NCBI RefSeq assembly: GCF_000830985.1
Contig: NZ_CP007151.1
Location: 1,364,001-1,428,000, forward strand
Direction of reading: 5' to 3'
From: Marinobacter similis
GTDB taxonomy: Bacteria > Pseudomonadota > Gammaproteobacteria > Pseudomonadales > Oleiphilaceae
DNA: 64,000 nucleotides
Positions 53,296 through 63,282 of this stretch are shown here, one piece after another. Made by a program: the position numbers and the translations under genes. A model generated the notes under the pieces. It was given only the letters and a program-made list of their open reading frames with translations. It was not told the origin of the DNA and searched no databases. Position 1 is the stretch's first letter. Each line of letters begins with the position of its first letter.

Positions 53296-53593
53296 GTGCT
53301 CCCTCACCTGACCTACTGGTATTCACCCAATTGCCTACGAGCAGGCAGATCTGAAAAAGCCGGCACTCTCCGTTACGTAGTTTTCTACGTTCCGTGCCTT
53401 TCTTCGTTGAGTGTTCTGGACGTTATAGCATTATTTTACGGGGCATTACACGCACGAATTCTATGATTTTCATGGGCAATATTAGTGCGCTGAAAGCACA
53501 GCGGCCGGGCGCAAAATGAACAATGGTCAAACGGGGTAAAACAACTGCAGAAAGGAGAACAACGGGATCAAAAATACAAGAAAAGCGGGAAAG

Positions 53594-53670
<77 letters not shown>

Positions 53671-53683
53671 ATCAACGGCCGGT

Positions 53684-53689
53684 ATTATA
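53684..53689 (-). promoter_or_regulatory. Likely -10 element of the tRNA-Pro gene
   Basis: A perfect TATAAT on the minus strand lies 13 bp upstream of the mature tRNA. No clear -35 is seen at 16-18 bp spacing; the region overlaps the end of gmhB. Confidence 0.5.
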
Positions 53690-53705
53690 CGGATTCACTT
53701 TGGTT

Positions 53706-54263
53706 TTACCAGCCCTCGGCGGACAAAAGCGCATCCGTAAAGTTGCTGAGATTATCGTAGACGACTACCTCGGTTCCGGGGATCGGTCGGGCGTCCAGAT
53801 GGCGCTCGGTATCCTGGCCATTGCCGGTGCGTACCAGCACCGGCTGGCAGTGCCCGGCGACGCCCGCTTCCAGATCCTTGCGGCTGTCCCCCACCATGAT
53901 GGCCCCGTCCAGAGAGTCCAGGCGGTAATGACTCTGGATCTGCTCCAGCAGGCCGGTTAATGGTTTGCGACAGTGACAATGATCGTCGGGATGGTGGGGA
54001 CAGTAGGCGATGATATCGATGCAGCCACCGGCAGCCTCCACCAGGCACTCCAGTTTTTCGTGCATGGCCTCCAGTTCCTCAAGGCCGTAAAAACCCCGGG
54101 CGATGCCGGACTGGTTGGTGGCAATGGCGATACGGTGGCCGGCGTTGCAGAGCCGGGCCACCGCCTCGATGCTGCCGGGAATGGGGTGCCAGTCGTCAGC
54201 GCAGCAGATGTAGTTGCCATCGTACTCGTTGATGACCCCGTCCCGGTCGAGGATGATCAGCAT
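53706..54263 (-). CDS. gmhB: D-glycero-beta-D-manno-heptose-1,7-bisphosphate 7-phosphatase
   Basis: GmhB removes the 7-phosphate in the ADP-heptose pathway for the lipopolysaccharide core. The 185-residue HAD enzyme has the DxD motif [10 protein letters not shown], the motif TNQSGIARG, the zinc-binding cysteine loop [14 protein letters not shown] and [15 protein letters not shown]. It is intact. It is followed by glyS in the same arrangement as in Pseudomonas, with 30 bp between them. Confidence 0.95.
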   Translation of the reverse strand: MLIILDRDGVINEYDGNYICCADDWHPIPGSIEAVARLCNAGHRIAIATNQSGIARGFYGLEELEAMHEKLECLVEAAGGCIDIIAYCPHHPDDHCHCRKPLTGLLEQIQSHYRLDSLDGAIMVGDSRKDLEAGVAGHCQPVLVRTGNGQDTERHLDARPIPGTEVVVYDNLSNFTDALLSAEGW

Positions 54264-54293
54264 CTTGTTTTTTCGCCCCTGGTTCTTCGTCCG

Positions 54294-56375
54294 TTACCCG
54301 GCCGTGGGCAGCAGGGAAATGTCTGCCACTCGCAGGAACAGGTTACGCAGGCGGTTCAGCAGCGCCAGACGATTGTTACGGGTGGCATCGTCTTCAGCCA
54401 TCACCATAACCTCATCGAAAAAGCTGTCCACCGGCTCCCGCAGGCTGGCCAAGGAGCGCAGGGCACTGGTGTAGTCGCCCTGCTCGAACAGCGGCACGAC
54501 CTTACCGGCCTGTTGCTCGACCTGCTCGGCCAGTTGCTGCTCGGCGGAATCCTGCAGCAGGCTGGTGTCGACGGTTTCACTAATGTGGTCGCCACCCTGT
54601 TTGGTCAGGATGTTGGACACCCGCTTGTTGGCGCTGGCCAGGGCCTGGGCCTCGGGCAGCTGACGGAAGGCTTCTACCGCCTTGACCCGACGGTCGAAGT
54701 CCAGCGGCCGGGTCGGACGACGGGCGTGCACAGCCAGATACACCTCGGCACCGATGCCGAGTTCGTCGTAATGGGCCCGGAAGCGCTCCAGCATGTAGTC
54801 CACCACGGTGGAGGCGGTGTCCTGCTCGGTCAGCACTGTGAAGTTCTCAGCGGCCCACTCGCAGCAGGTCTGGAGATCCAGCGGCAGTTCCCGTTCGATG
54901 ATGATGCGCAGCACGCCCAGGGAAGCACGGCGCAGAGCGAACGGGTCGCGGGTGCCGGACGGCGGCTGGTTGATGCCAAACAGGCCCACCAGCGAGTCCA
55001 GGCGATCGGCGATGGCTACGGCACAGCCGGTGGCAGTGGTGGGCAGGTCATCGCCGGCAAAGCGCGGCATGTACTGCTCGTTCAGGGCCTTGGCGACATC
55101 GTCGGCCTCGCCATCGTTGGTGGCGTAGTACTGGCCCATGATGCCCTGCAGATCAGTGAACTCCAGCACCATCTCTGTGACCAGATCGGTCTTGGCCAGC
55201 ATGGCCGCGCGTTCGGCCAGGGCCGGATCGCTGTCGATGGCTTCGGCAATCTTGCTGGCCAGTGCCGCGACCCGAACCGACTTGTCGTAGATGCTGCCCA
55301 GTTTTTCCTGGAACACGATCGGTTTGAGCCGATCGATACGATCTTCCAGGCGGCTCTTGCGGTCGGTCTCGTAGAAGAAAGCGGCGTCCGACAGGCGCGG
55401 GCGAATGACCTTCTCGTTGCCCGAAATCACCTGGGCCGGGTCCTTGCTATCGATGTTGGCCACGGTAATGAACAGCGGCAACATGGCGCCATCGGCACCG
55501 ACCACGTGGAAGTACTTCTGGTGCTCTTTCATGGAGGAAATCAGGGCTTCTGCCGGAACCTCCAGGAAGCGGTCTTCAAAGCGCCCCATCAAGGGCACCG
55601 GCCACTCGTTCAGGGCGGTGACTTCATCCAGCAGCTCCTCGTCGATCACCGCCTTGCCGCCGGCCTCGGATTCGGCCAGTTCGGCCACACCGGCACGGAT
55701 CTTGGCGCGGCGCTCGGCGAAATCAGCGAGCACGTAGCCTTCCTGCTTGAGCACCACCTCATAGTCACTGGGGGTAGGCACAATCAGTTTCTTCGGGCAG
55801 TGGAAACGGTGGCCCCGGGTCTTGTTGCCGGGCTTCAGGCCCATGATCGGAGTGTCGATCACCTTGTTGCCGAACAGCATGATTACCCAGTGCACCGGAC
55901 GGACAAACTCGGTCCGGTGCGCACCCCAGCGCATGCGCTTGGGAATCGGCAGCGCCGCCAGTGACTGGTCGACCAGTTCCGGCAGCAGTTCAACGGTGGG
56001 CTTACCCTGCTCCACGGTACGGTAGACCACCCAGGCACCCTTGTCGGTTTCCAGGGTATCCAGCTGGTCCGGGGTGACACCGAGAGAGGTGGCAAAGCCG
56101 GTCAGCGCCCGGGTCGGGTTGCCAGCATCGTCAAAGGCGGCCTTGACCGCAGGGCCGCGCTTTTCAACCGGCTTGTCCGGCTGGGCATCGGCCAGGTCAC
56201 GGATACGAACCGCCAGGCGGCGGGGCGCGGCGAAGGCCTCGACCTTGCCGAACTCAATGCCGGCGTCTTCCAGACCCTTGGCGATGCCCTGGGTGAAGGC
56301 ATCGGACAGTGGTTTAAGTGCTTTCGGGGGCAGCTCTTCGGTGCCCAGTTCGACCAGAAAATCCTGTGTTGCCAT
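54294..56375 (-). CDS. glyS: Glycyl-tRNA synthetase beta subunit
   Basis: The beta subunit of the alpha2beta2 bacterial glycyl-tRNA synthetase. The 693-residue protein starts MATQDFLVELGTEELPPKAL, has the B3/4-like core (VIDEELLDEVTALNEWPVPL, FGINQPPSGTRDPFALRRAS) and the C-terminal anticodon-binding helical domain. It is intact. It begins 2 bp after the glyQ stop, so the two subunits are cotranslated. Confidence 0.97.
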   Translation of the reverse strand: MATQDFLVELGTEELPPKALKPLSDAFTQGIAKGLEDAGIEFGKVEAFAAPRRLAVRIRDLADAQPDKPVEKRGPAVKAAFDDAGNPTRALTGFATSLGVTPDQLDTLETDKGAWVVYRTVEQGKPTVELLPELVDQSLAALPIPKRMRWGAHRTEFVRPVHWVIMLFGNKVIDTPIMGLKPGNKTRGHRFHCPKKLIVPTPSDYEVVLKQEGYVLADFAERRAKIRAGVAELAESEAGGKAVIDEELLDEVTALNEWPVPLMGRFEDRFLEVPAEALISSMKEHQKYFHVVGADGAMLPLFITVANIDSKDPAQVISGNEKVIRPRLSDAAFFYETDRKSRLEDRIDRLKPIVFQEKLGSIYDKSVRVAALASKIAEAIDSDPALAERAAMLAKTDLVTEMVLEFTDLQGIMGQYYATNDGEADDVAKALNEQYMPRFAGDDLPTTATGCAVAIADRLDSLVGLFGINQPPSGTRDPFALRRASLGVLRIIIERELPLDLQTCCEWAAENFTVLTEQDTASTVVDYMLERFRAHYDELGIGAEVYLAVHARRPTRPLDFDRRVKAVEAFRQLPEAQALASANKRVSNILTKQGGDHISETVDTSLLQDSAEQQLAEQVEQQAGKVVPLFEQGDYTSALRSLASLREPVDSFFDEVMVMAEDDATRNNRLALLNRLRNLFLRVADISLLPTAG

Positions 56376-56377
56376 GA

Positions 56378-57402
56378 TTACGCGTTCCCCTGTTCCTGCT
56401 GAGCCTTCTTCGCTTTTTTGCCTTTCTTGCCTTTGGCCTTGTCATCGGCGGCGTTGGCCGCGGCCAGTACTTCCTCGCGCAGGGCCTCGGGGGCCAGCGG
56501 GAAACGAAGCTTACGGCGACTGTCGAAGTAGGCCTGTGCGACAGAACGTGCCAGGGTGCGAACTCGCAGGATGAAACGCTGGCGCTCGGTCACCGAGATG
56601 GCGTGCCGGGCGTCCAGCAGGTTGAAAGTGTGGGAAGCCTTGAGCACCTGCTCGTAGGCTGGCAGCGCCAGGCCGGCTTCGATCAGCCGGGCACTTTCGC
56701 GCTCGTGCACGTCGAAGCTATGAAACAGGAACTCGGTATCGGCGTGCTCGAAGTTGTAGGTCGACATTTCCACTTCCTGCTGGTGGAACACGTCGCCATA
56801 GGTAACAACGCCATCCGGACCTTCGGTCCAGACCAGGTCGTAGACGCTGTCCACGCCCTGCAGGTACATGGCGATACGCTCAAGGCCGTAGGTCAGCTCG
56901 CCGGTGACCGGGAAGCATTCGATACCGCCAACCTGCTGGAAGTAGGTGAACTGAGTCACCTCCATGCCATTCAGCCAGATTTCCCAGCCCAGACCCCAGG
57001 CACCCAGGTAGGCGATTCCCAGTTGTCTTCCACGAACCGGATATCGTGGACCAGCGGATCCAGGCCCAGGGCCTTCAGGGAGTCCAGATACAGTTCCTGA
57101 ATGTTGTCCGGCGATGGCTTCAGGACCACCTGGAACTGGTAGTAGTGCTGCAGTCGGTTCGGGTTCTCACCGTAGCGGCCATCGGTCGGCCGACGGCTCG
57201 GCTGGACATACGCGGCGTTCCAGGTTTCCGGCCCGATGGCCCGCAGGAACGTCGCCGGGTGGAAGGTACCGGCACCCACTTCCATATCCAGTGGCTGGAG
57301 GACCACACAGCCGTGCTGCGCCCAGAAATTCTGCAGAGCCAGAATCAAGCCCTGAAAGGTCTTGATGTCCGGAGTAGTTTGCTTGGTTGCCTTGTCTGTC
57401 AC
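56378..57402 (-). CDS. glyQ: Glycyl-tRNA synthetase alpha subunit, one frame break
   Basis: The alpha subunit carries the class II aminoacylation site. The N-terminal part has [40 protein letters not shown] and [12 protein letters not shown]. The frame breaks near 57009 between WESPT and [14 protein letters not shown]; one missing base restores about 341 residues. The C-terminus adds an unusual Lys-rich tail ([16 protein letters not shown]) beyond the conserved core, extending typical homologues of around 300-315 residues. Start GTG 57402. As the only glycyl-tRNA synthetase alpha subunit in view the break is most likely a sequence error. Confidence 0.94.
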
Positions 57403-57527
57403 GACGTTTGCCTACTGATCAATCTGAATGTGGCGCCCCGAATTAGCCCGGGGCACTCTGAAAAAAGGCGCATTATACGCCTGCCAAAGCGGTATTTCTA
57501 AGTGCAGTTCACTGCCTTGATTTTGAA

Positions 57528-58931
57528 CTAGAAGAAAGTCAGTCCCACCTGGAACAGTTTCTCCACTTCACGGATCCGGGTTTTGTCCACCAGGAACAGG
57601 ATCACGTGGTCATCGGGCTGAACCCGGAGGTGATCGTGGGCGATCAGGACCTCATTACGGCGCACAATGGCACCGATGGTGGTGCCCTCGGGCAGGTTGA
57701 TCTCATCCAGCCGCTTGCCGACCACCTTGGAGGAGCGGTGATCGCCATGGGCAATGGCCTCGATGGCTTCTGCCGCGCCCCGGCGCAGGGAGTGAACATT
57801 CACTACGTCGCCGCGGCGAACGTGGGTCAGCAGGCTGCCGATGGTGGTTTGCTGGGGCGAGATTGCAACATCGATGTCACCGCCCTGGATCAGGTCGACA
57901 TAATCCGGGTTGTTGATCAGGGTCAGAACCTTGCGCGCGCCCAGTCGCTTGGCCAGCAGTGAGGCCATAATGTTGGCCTCGTCATCGTTGGTGACCGCGC
58001 AGAACACGTCGGTATTCTCGATGTTCTCTTCCAGCAGGATGTCCTTGTTGGCGGCATTGCCTTCCAGCACCACGGTCTTGCGCAGGTTTTCCGACAGCAT
58101 CACGCAGCGCTCGTGGTTACGCTCCAGCAGTTTGACCTGGTAACGATTCTCCAGAGTGTGCGCCAGACGCTGGCCGATGTTGCCACCGCCACAGATAAAA
58201 ATGCGCTTGTAGTTCTTGACCAGGGGCTGGAGTTCGCTCATCACCGACCGGATGTGGTCGGAGGCGGCGATGAAGAAGACCTCGTCGCCGTCCTCGATCA
58301 CCGTGTCGCCCTGGGGCATGATCGCCCGGTCTTTCCGGAAGATCGCCGCTACCCGGGTATCGATGCGCGGCATATGAGTACGCAGGTACGACAATTCATG
58401 GCCGACCAGCGGACCGCCCTCCATGGCCCGGATGGCCACCAGCCGGGTCAGGCCCTTGGAAAACTCAAGTACCTGCAGGGCGCCCGGGTTCTCGATCAGC
58501 CGGGTAATGTGCTTGGTAACCAGGTGCTCCGGGCTGATCAGGACATCAATGGGAAACCCGCGCAGGCTGTCCAGGTCTTTGGTGCGATCCTTCTGGTAGA
58601 AAAGGTCCGACTTGGCCAGATAGGCACTGGCGCGCACCCGGCAGATGGTGGTCGGGGTCTTGTAAAGCAGCTTGGCGACCTGGCACGCCACCATGTTGGT
58701 CTCGTCACTGCTGGTGACCGCAATCACCATGTCGGCGTCTTCCGCACCGGCCCGCCGCAGCGAGGTCGGGTACGAGGCTTCACCCTGCACCGTCCGGATG
58801 TCCAGGCGATCCTGTAGCTCGCGGAGCCGGGCACCATCGCTGTCGATGATGGTGATGTCGTTGGCTTCGTTAGCCAGGTTTTCCGCCAGTGTGCCACCCA
58901 CCTGGCCGGCACCGAGGATCAGGATCTTCAT
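57528..58931 (-). CDS. trkA: Trk potassium uptake regulatory subunit TrkA
   Basis: TrkA is the cytoplasmic NAD(H)-binding gating ring for TrkH/TrkG. The 467-residue protein has two RCK modules, each with a Rossmann motif ([18 protein letters not shown] at the N-terminus and [19 protein letters not shown] in the middle) and a C-terminal RCK_C lobe. It is intact. Its start overlaps the rsmB stop (ATGA). The trkH channel gene is not in this window. Confidence 0.96.
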   Translation of the reverse strand: MKILILGAGQVGGTLAENLANEANDITIIDSDGARLRELQDRLDIRTVQGEASYPTSLRRAGAEDADMVIAVTSSDETNMVACQVAKLLYKTPTTICRVRASAYLAKSDLFYQKDRTKDLDSLRGFPIDVLISPEHLVTKHITRLIENPGALQVLEFSKGLTRLVAIRAMEGGPLVGHELSYLRTHMPRIDTRVAAIFRKDRAIMPQGDTVIEDGDEVFFIAASDHIRSVMSELQPLVKNYKRIFICGGGNIGQRLAHTLENRYQVKLLERNHERCVMLSENLRKTVVLEGNAANKDILLEENIENTDVFCAVTNDDEANIMASLLAKRLGARKVLTLINNPDYVDLIQGGDIDVAISPQQTTIGSLLTHVRRGDVVNVHSLRRGAAEAIEAIAHGDHRSSKVVGKRLDEINLPEGTTIGAIVRRNEVLIAHDHLRVQPDDHVILFLVDKTRIREVEKLFQVGLTFF

Positions 58932-60229
58932 GCTTCAGGTTTCTCCAGTACGGCGTAGAAAAAGCCGTCATGGCTGTTTGGATCGGGGAGCAACTGACGC
59001 CCCGGGCCCATGTCCCGTCCCCACAAAACCTCGGGTTCCATGAGGAGGGCCGCTTCCTGCTGCTTGCGGAAGCGCTGGATTATACGGTGGTTCTCCTGGG
59101 GGAACACCGAGCAGGTTGCGTACACCAGGCGACCACCGGGTTTGAGAATAGACCACATAGCCTCAAGCAGCCCAAGCTGGATGCTGGCCAGGGGCACGAT
59201 GTCCGACTCCCGGCGCAGCAGCTTGATGTCCGGGTGGCGCCGGATAACGCCACTGGCACTGCAGGGTACGTCCAGCAGGATCCGGTCGAATGGCTCGCCA
59301 TCCCACCATTGATCGATATCGGCGGCGTCGGCCTGTTTCAGGGTGGCGGCCAGATCCAGGCGGTCGAGATTCTCCTGCACCCGCGGTAGCCGGGCCTCGG
59401 ATTCATCAATGGCCACCACCTCGGCCAGCTCGCTGCAGGCCTCGAGGATGGCGCAGGTCTTGCCACCGGGCGCGGCGCAGGCGTCAAGTACCCGCTGCCC
59501 AGGAGCCAGATCCAGTACTGTGGTGCACAGCTGGGCGGCCTCATCCTGGACACTGACCGCGCCATCGGCGAACCACGGCAGGCGGTCAACCGGCACCGGC
59601 TGCTGCAGCTGAATACCGTTGGGCGCAAACCGGGTGGCCACGGCGTCGATGCCGGCTTCGGTCAGCAACGCGAGGTACTCGTCCCGGCTGAACCGGAGCG
59701 CATTAACCCGCAGGGTCATCGGGGCCTGGGCATTGTTGGCGTCGGCGATGGCCTGCCAGTCCTCGGGCCAGTTGTGACGAAGCTTCTCCACCATCCAGGC
59801 CGGATGACTGACGCGGCTGGCGTCGGTGCTCGGTTCCGGTGCCCCGGTGCGTTCGGCGGCGCGCAGCACGCCGTTGACCAGGCCGGTCAGGTGCGGTTTG
59901 TCCAGGGCCCGGCAGGCCTCTACGGTTTCATTCAGCACGGCGTAGCTGGCCTGCTGGCTGAATCGCAACTGGAACAGGGCGACCAACATCAGGTGGTGAA
60001 CAACGCGGTCGGAGGCACGCAGTGGTTTTTTCAGGCGGCCCTGCAGTTCGTCGTCGAGTCGGTGAAACCAGCGGCAACTGCCGTAGCACAGGGCCTGCAG
60101 CGCCGGCCGCTCACTCATCGGCAGACGCGCCAGGGCTGGCGGCAGGCACTGGGACAGGGACTGACCGTTTTCCACCGCCAGCAGCACACTGGCGGCAATG
60201 GCCCGCAGGGGCTGGGGCTGATCGCTCAT
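58928..60229 (-). CDS. rsmB: 16S rRNA m5C967 methyltransferase RsmB
   Basis: RsmB methylates C967 of 16S rRNA. The 433-residue protein from ATG 60229 has an N-terminal NusB-like helical domain, SAM motif [20 protein letters not shown], and both catalytic cysteines in [17 protein letters not shown] and [11 protein letters not shown]. The open frame goes further upstream but [17 protein letters not shown] is the family's normal start and lies 2 bp after the fmt stop. It is intact. Part of the def-fmt-rsmB-trkA cluster. Confidence 0.96.
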   Translation of the reverse strand: MSDQPQPLRAIAASVLLAVENGQSLSQCLPPALARLPMSERPALQALCYGSCRWFHRLDDELQGRLKKPLRASDRVVHHLMLVALFQLRFSQQASYAVLNETVEACRALDKPHLTGLVNGVLRAAERTGAPEPSTDASRVSHPAWMVEKLRHNWPEDWQAIADANNAQAPMTLRVNALRFSRDEYLALLTEAGIDAVATRFAPNGIQLQQPVPVDRLPWFADGAVSVQDEAAQLCTTVLDLAPGQRVLDACAAPGGKTCAILEACSELAEVVAIDESEARLPRVQENLDRLDLAATLKQADAADIDQWWDGEPFDRILLDVPCSASGVIRRHPDIKLLRRESDIVPLASIQLGLLEAMWSILKPGGRLVYATCSVFPQENHRIIQRFRKQQEAALLMEPEVLWGRDMGPGRQLLPDPNSHDGFFYAVLEKPEA

Positions 60230-60230
60230 G

Positions 60231-61164
60231 TCAGTGCAGCTCCTGGCCGGGCAGCAGCAGCTGTTTGCCGCCATTAATCAGGTCGTTCACGCTCTGAGCG
60301 CGGGAGCCTGGCAGCTGCACCCGTGAAATCCGCAGGGTGCCGTTACCACAGGCAACGTCGATGCCTTCACGCTCCCGGCGCAGCACCGTACCCGCCGGCT
60401 GCTGGCTGTCCTCGTCCAGCACGGTGGCGGCGTGGATGCGGATGCGCTGGCTATCCAGATCGGTGTAAGTGCCGGGCCAGGGATTGAAGGCGCGGACCAG
60501 GCGTTCAATGTCGGCGGCATTCCGGGTCCAGTCGATGTGGCCTTCGTCTTTCACCAGTTTATGGGCGTAGCAGGCAAAGTCGTCATTCTGGCTTCACCGG
60601 CCAATTCGCCCTTCTCCAGCAATCGCAGGGCTTCGACAATGGCTCCCCACCTTGGTCCGCCAGGCGGTCGTGCAGGCTGCCGCCGGTATCGCTGGCGTCA
60701 ATGGCGGTCATCGTTTTCAGCAGCATAGCGCCGGTGTCCAGGCCTGCGTCCATCTGCATGATGGTAATGCCCGTTTCCCGATCGCCCGCGGCCAGGGCGC
60801 GATGGATCGGCGCGGCACCGCGCCAGCGCGGCAGCAGGGAGGCATGAATGTTAAGGCAGCCGTGGGTGGGAATGTCGAGCACTGCTTCAGGCAGGATCAG
60901 GCCATAGGCGGCCACAATCATCACGTCCGGCTTGAGGTCGGCCAGCTCTTGTTGAGCTGCCTCGGACTTCAGGTTCTCCGGCTGGAACACCGGGATGCTG
61001 GCGTCCAGGGCCACCTGTTTGACCGGGCTGGGCATTAACTTGCGGCCACGACCGGCGGGTCGGTCCGGCTGGGAATAAACGCCGACAACGGTGTGATGGG
61101 TACCCAGCAGGGCTTTCAGGGCGGTGGCAGCAAAATCGGGGGTGCCGGCAAAAACAAGTCGCAC
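60231..61164 (-). CDS. fmt: Methionyl-tRNA formyltransferase, two frame breaks
   Basis: Fmt formylates initiator Met-tRNA. The N-terminal domain has [15 protein letters not shown], the folate-site motif [19 protein letters not shown] with catalytic His, and [16 protein letters not shown]. Breaks near 60641 (after DQGGE, resuming [17 protein letters not shown]) and near 60590 (resuming [17 protein letters not shown]) are each explained by one missing base; restored length is 311 residues. Start GTG 61164. It is downstream of def, as usual, with 95 bp between them. Confidence 0.94.
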
Positions 61165-61259
61165 GGTGCTGAAGTCTCTGTCTCGTTGAATACGAAAAGA
61201 CCGGGTCGTAACCCGGTCCGAGGTCTGTAGTCCTGCAAGAACGGCGAACCGCTTGCCAG

Positions 61260-61763
61260 TCAGGCGCTCTGTTTATGCAGTTTTTCCAGCTTCTTGCGAA
61301 TCCGGTTGCGCTTCAGGGAGCTGAGATAATCGACGAACAGCTTGCCGTTCAAGTGGTCCATCTCATGCTGGATACAGACCGCCAGCAAACCCCGGGCTTC
61401 GAGTTCGTAGGGCTTGCCGTCCCGATCGATGGCTCGGATCATGACGTGTTCGATACGGCTGACGTCTTCGTAGAAGCCGGGTACCGACAGGCAGCCTTCC
61501 TGCATGTCCTCAAGATCGCCATCAAGAACTTCAACTGACGGGTTGATGAACACCCGGGGCTCGCTCTTGTCTTCGGACAGATCCATCACGATGATCTGCT
61601 TGTGCACGTTGACCTGAGTTGCCGCCAAGCCTATGCCGGGCGCATCGTACATGGTCTCGAACATGTCGTCGATCAGCGTACGGATGTCGTCTGTCACCTC
61701 GTCCACCGGCTTGGCAATGGTGCGCAGGCGGGGATCCGGGTATTCGAGAATATCTAGTATCAT
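61260..61763 (-). CDS. def: Peptide deformylase
   Basis: Def removes the formyl group from nascent N-terminal methionine. The 167-residue enzyme has all three motifs: [17 protein letters not shown] (metal Cys) and [12 protein letters not shown] (two metal His and catalytic Glu). It is intact and heads the def-fmt-rsmB-trkA cluster. The downstream fmt start is 95 bp away. Confidence 0.97.
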   Translation of the reverse strand: MILDILEYPDPRLRTIAKPVDEVTDDIRTLIDDMFETMYDAPGIGLAATQVNVHKQIIVMDLSEDKSEPRVFINPSVEVLDGDLEDMQEGCLSVPGFYEDVSRIEHVMIRAIDRDGKPYELEARGLLAVCIQHEMDHLNGKLFVDYLSSLKRNRIRKKLEKLHKQSA

Positions 61764-62198
61764 GTCGCTCGTGTTTAAACCTGTCTGACTGTGTTCAGTG
61801 TTGGCGCTGCTGTCCCGTTTACCTCGTCTACATAGTCATCGGGTGTGTAACTTTCTGAAAGCAAGTGCAACTGATCGCTAAAATGCGACAGCGTACTGCG
61901 CAAAAAATCACCCGTTATCTAATATAATCGGGATGCAACCGCAGGATTCAACGGTTACCGGCCGCGCTAACGCGATACTACTATTATCCAATAATTCGTC
62001 GATTGAGTACAAACTGATCAGTTAATAGCTAAAATCTTTCAATGTCCGGGTAGAATTTACTGGAAGAACAAAAGATAACATCACAAATTCCGGGACTTCT
62101 TCTATAGTATCAGGAATAACAACGTAATAAGCTGCAAGCAACAGGCTGCATCCCAACAGAATGCAAAGACTCAAGGCACGCGATCAAGGACTTACACA
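61764..62198. other. Gene-free AT-rich intergenic region between def and the LysM gene
   Basis: No open frame or RNA gene is recognised in these 435 bp. It must carry the divergent promoters of def and the LysM gene. A TATAAT lies at 61923-61928 on the plus strand without a convincing -35. AT content is higher than in flanking genes from about 61900 to 62150. Confidence 0.6.
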
Positions 62199-63214
62199 AT
62201 GAGGAAACTGCTGTACGCTCTGGCAGCATTTACGCTGCTGTTCACCTCCTGGGCCCACGCTGCACCGGAGCTGAGGTCCGATCATCCCGAGCGCTACACT
62301 GTCGTGAAGGGTGATACGCTGTGGGATATTTCAGGCCGATTTCTGAACAACCCCTGGTACTGGCCCGAGATCTGGCACGTGAATCCTCAGGTCAAGAACC
62401 CGCACCTGATTTACCCGGGTGATCGCCTGGCTCTGGTGTACATCGACGGCAAACCGCGGGTGACCAAGGTCGCTCCAGTGATGTCGTCAAGCTGTCACCG
62501 CAGATTCGCTCCGAAGCCATTGATACGCCGATCCCGGCCATTCCGCTCGACGCCATCAGCAGCTTCCTGACCGACACCCGCATTGTGACCCCGGCCGAAC
62601 TGAACGGCGCACCCTACGTGCTGGAAGGTGAAGACGGCCGCATTATTACCGGTGCCGGTGATCGCGTTTACGCCCGCGGCGACAAGCCCGCCGACAAGGT
62701 CGGGATTTTCCGTCGCACCAAGGAATTTGTTGATCCGGAGTCCGGGGAATTCCTGGGCCTGGAAGCACGCAGCATCGGTGCGGGTAACGTTACCGCCGAA
62801 AACGGCGACGTGCTAACCTTGCGCCTGACCAAGTCCAATCAGGAAATCCGCATTGGCGACCGCCTGCTGACCAGCGTGAACCGGCCCATTGCTACCAGCT
62901 TCGTGCCCAGCGCGCCTGAGCAGGACGTGGAGGGCCAGATGATTGCCGTGGATGGCGGTGTCAGCCAGATCGGCCAGTTCGACGTGGTCACCATTAACCG
63001 TGGTGAGCGTGATGGTCTGGAGCCGGGCAACGTCATGTCGGTTCTGAAGAGTGGCAACATGGTTCGGGACCCGGTTACCGGGGAAACCATTGAACTGCCG
63101 TCCGAGCGCGCCGGTCTGATGATGATCTTCCAGGCTTACGAGAAGATGAGCTATGGCCTGGTGTTGCAGGCCACCCGCCCGCTGTCTGTGGGTGACAAGG
63201 TGACCAACCCCTGA
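62199..63214 (+). CDS. Exported LysM-domain peptidoglycan-binding protein, one frame break
   Basis: The protein has a Sec signal peptide ([21 protein letters not shown], cleaved about residue 22) and a LysM domain immediately after ([20 protein letters not shown] to [15 protein letters not shown]). The frame breaks near 62471, after RVTKV; restored length is 338 residues, with a C-terminal domain of unknown fold ([35 protein letters not shown]). Homologues sit next to dprA and def/fmt in Pseudomonas and Marinobacter, but the function is not established; a cell-wall role is inferred from LysM. It stands opposite def. Confidence 0.92.
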
Positions 63215-63236
63215 ACCATTGGGGTTAAAGAATACG

Positions 63237-63264
63237 GCCGGGCCAGGATGGCCCGGCTTTTTTC
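63237..63264 (+). terminator. Rho-independent terminator after the LysM gene
   Basis: GCCGGGCC and GGCCCGGC form a perfect 8-bp GC stem with a 5-base loop followed by six T. It lies 22 bp downstream of the LysM gene stop and just ahead of dprA, so dprA may depend on readthrough or its own promoter. Confidence 0.88.
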
Positions 63265-63282
63265 GTTTACAAGGATGACAAC

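Noticed and set aside
53375-53390. Inverted repeat ACGTAG-TTTT-CTACGT upstream of the GGDEF gene
   Set aside because: Short stem, weak loop and no T tract; too small to call a terminator or operator.
61764-62198. A small RNA or hidden gene in the gap between def and the LysM gene
   Set aside because: No conserved hairpin-plus-T tract, no start with ribosome site and no coding pattern was seen; it looks like a promoter region.
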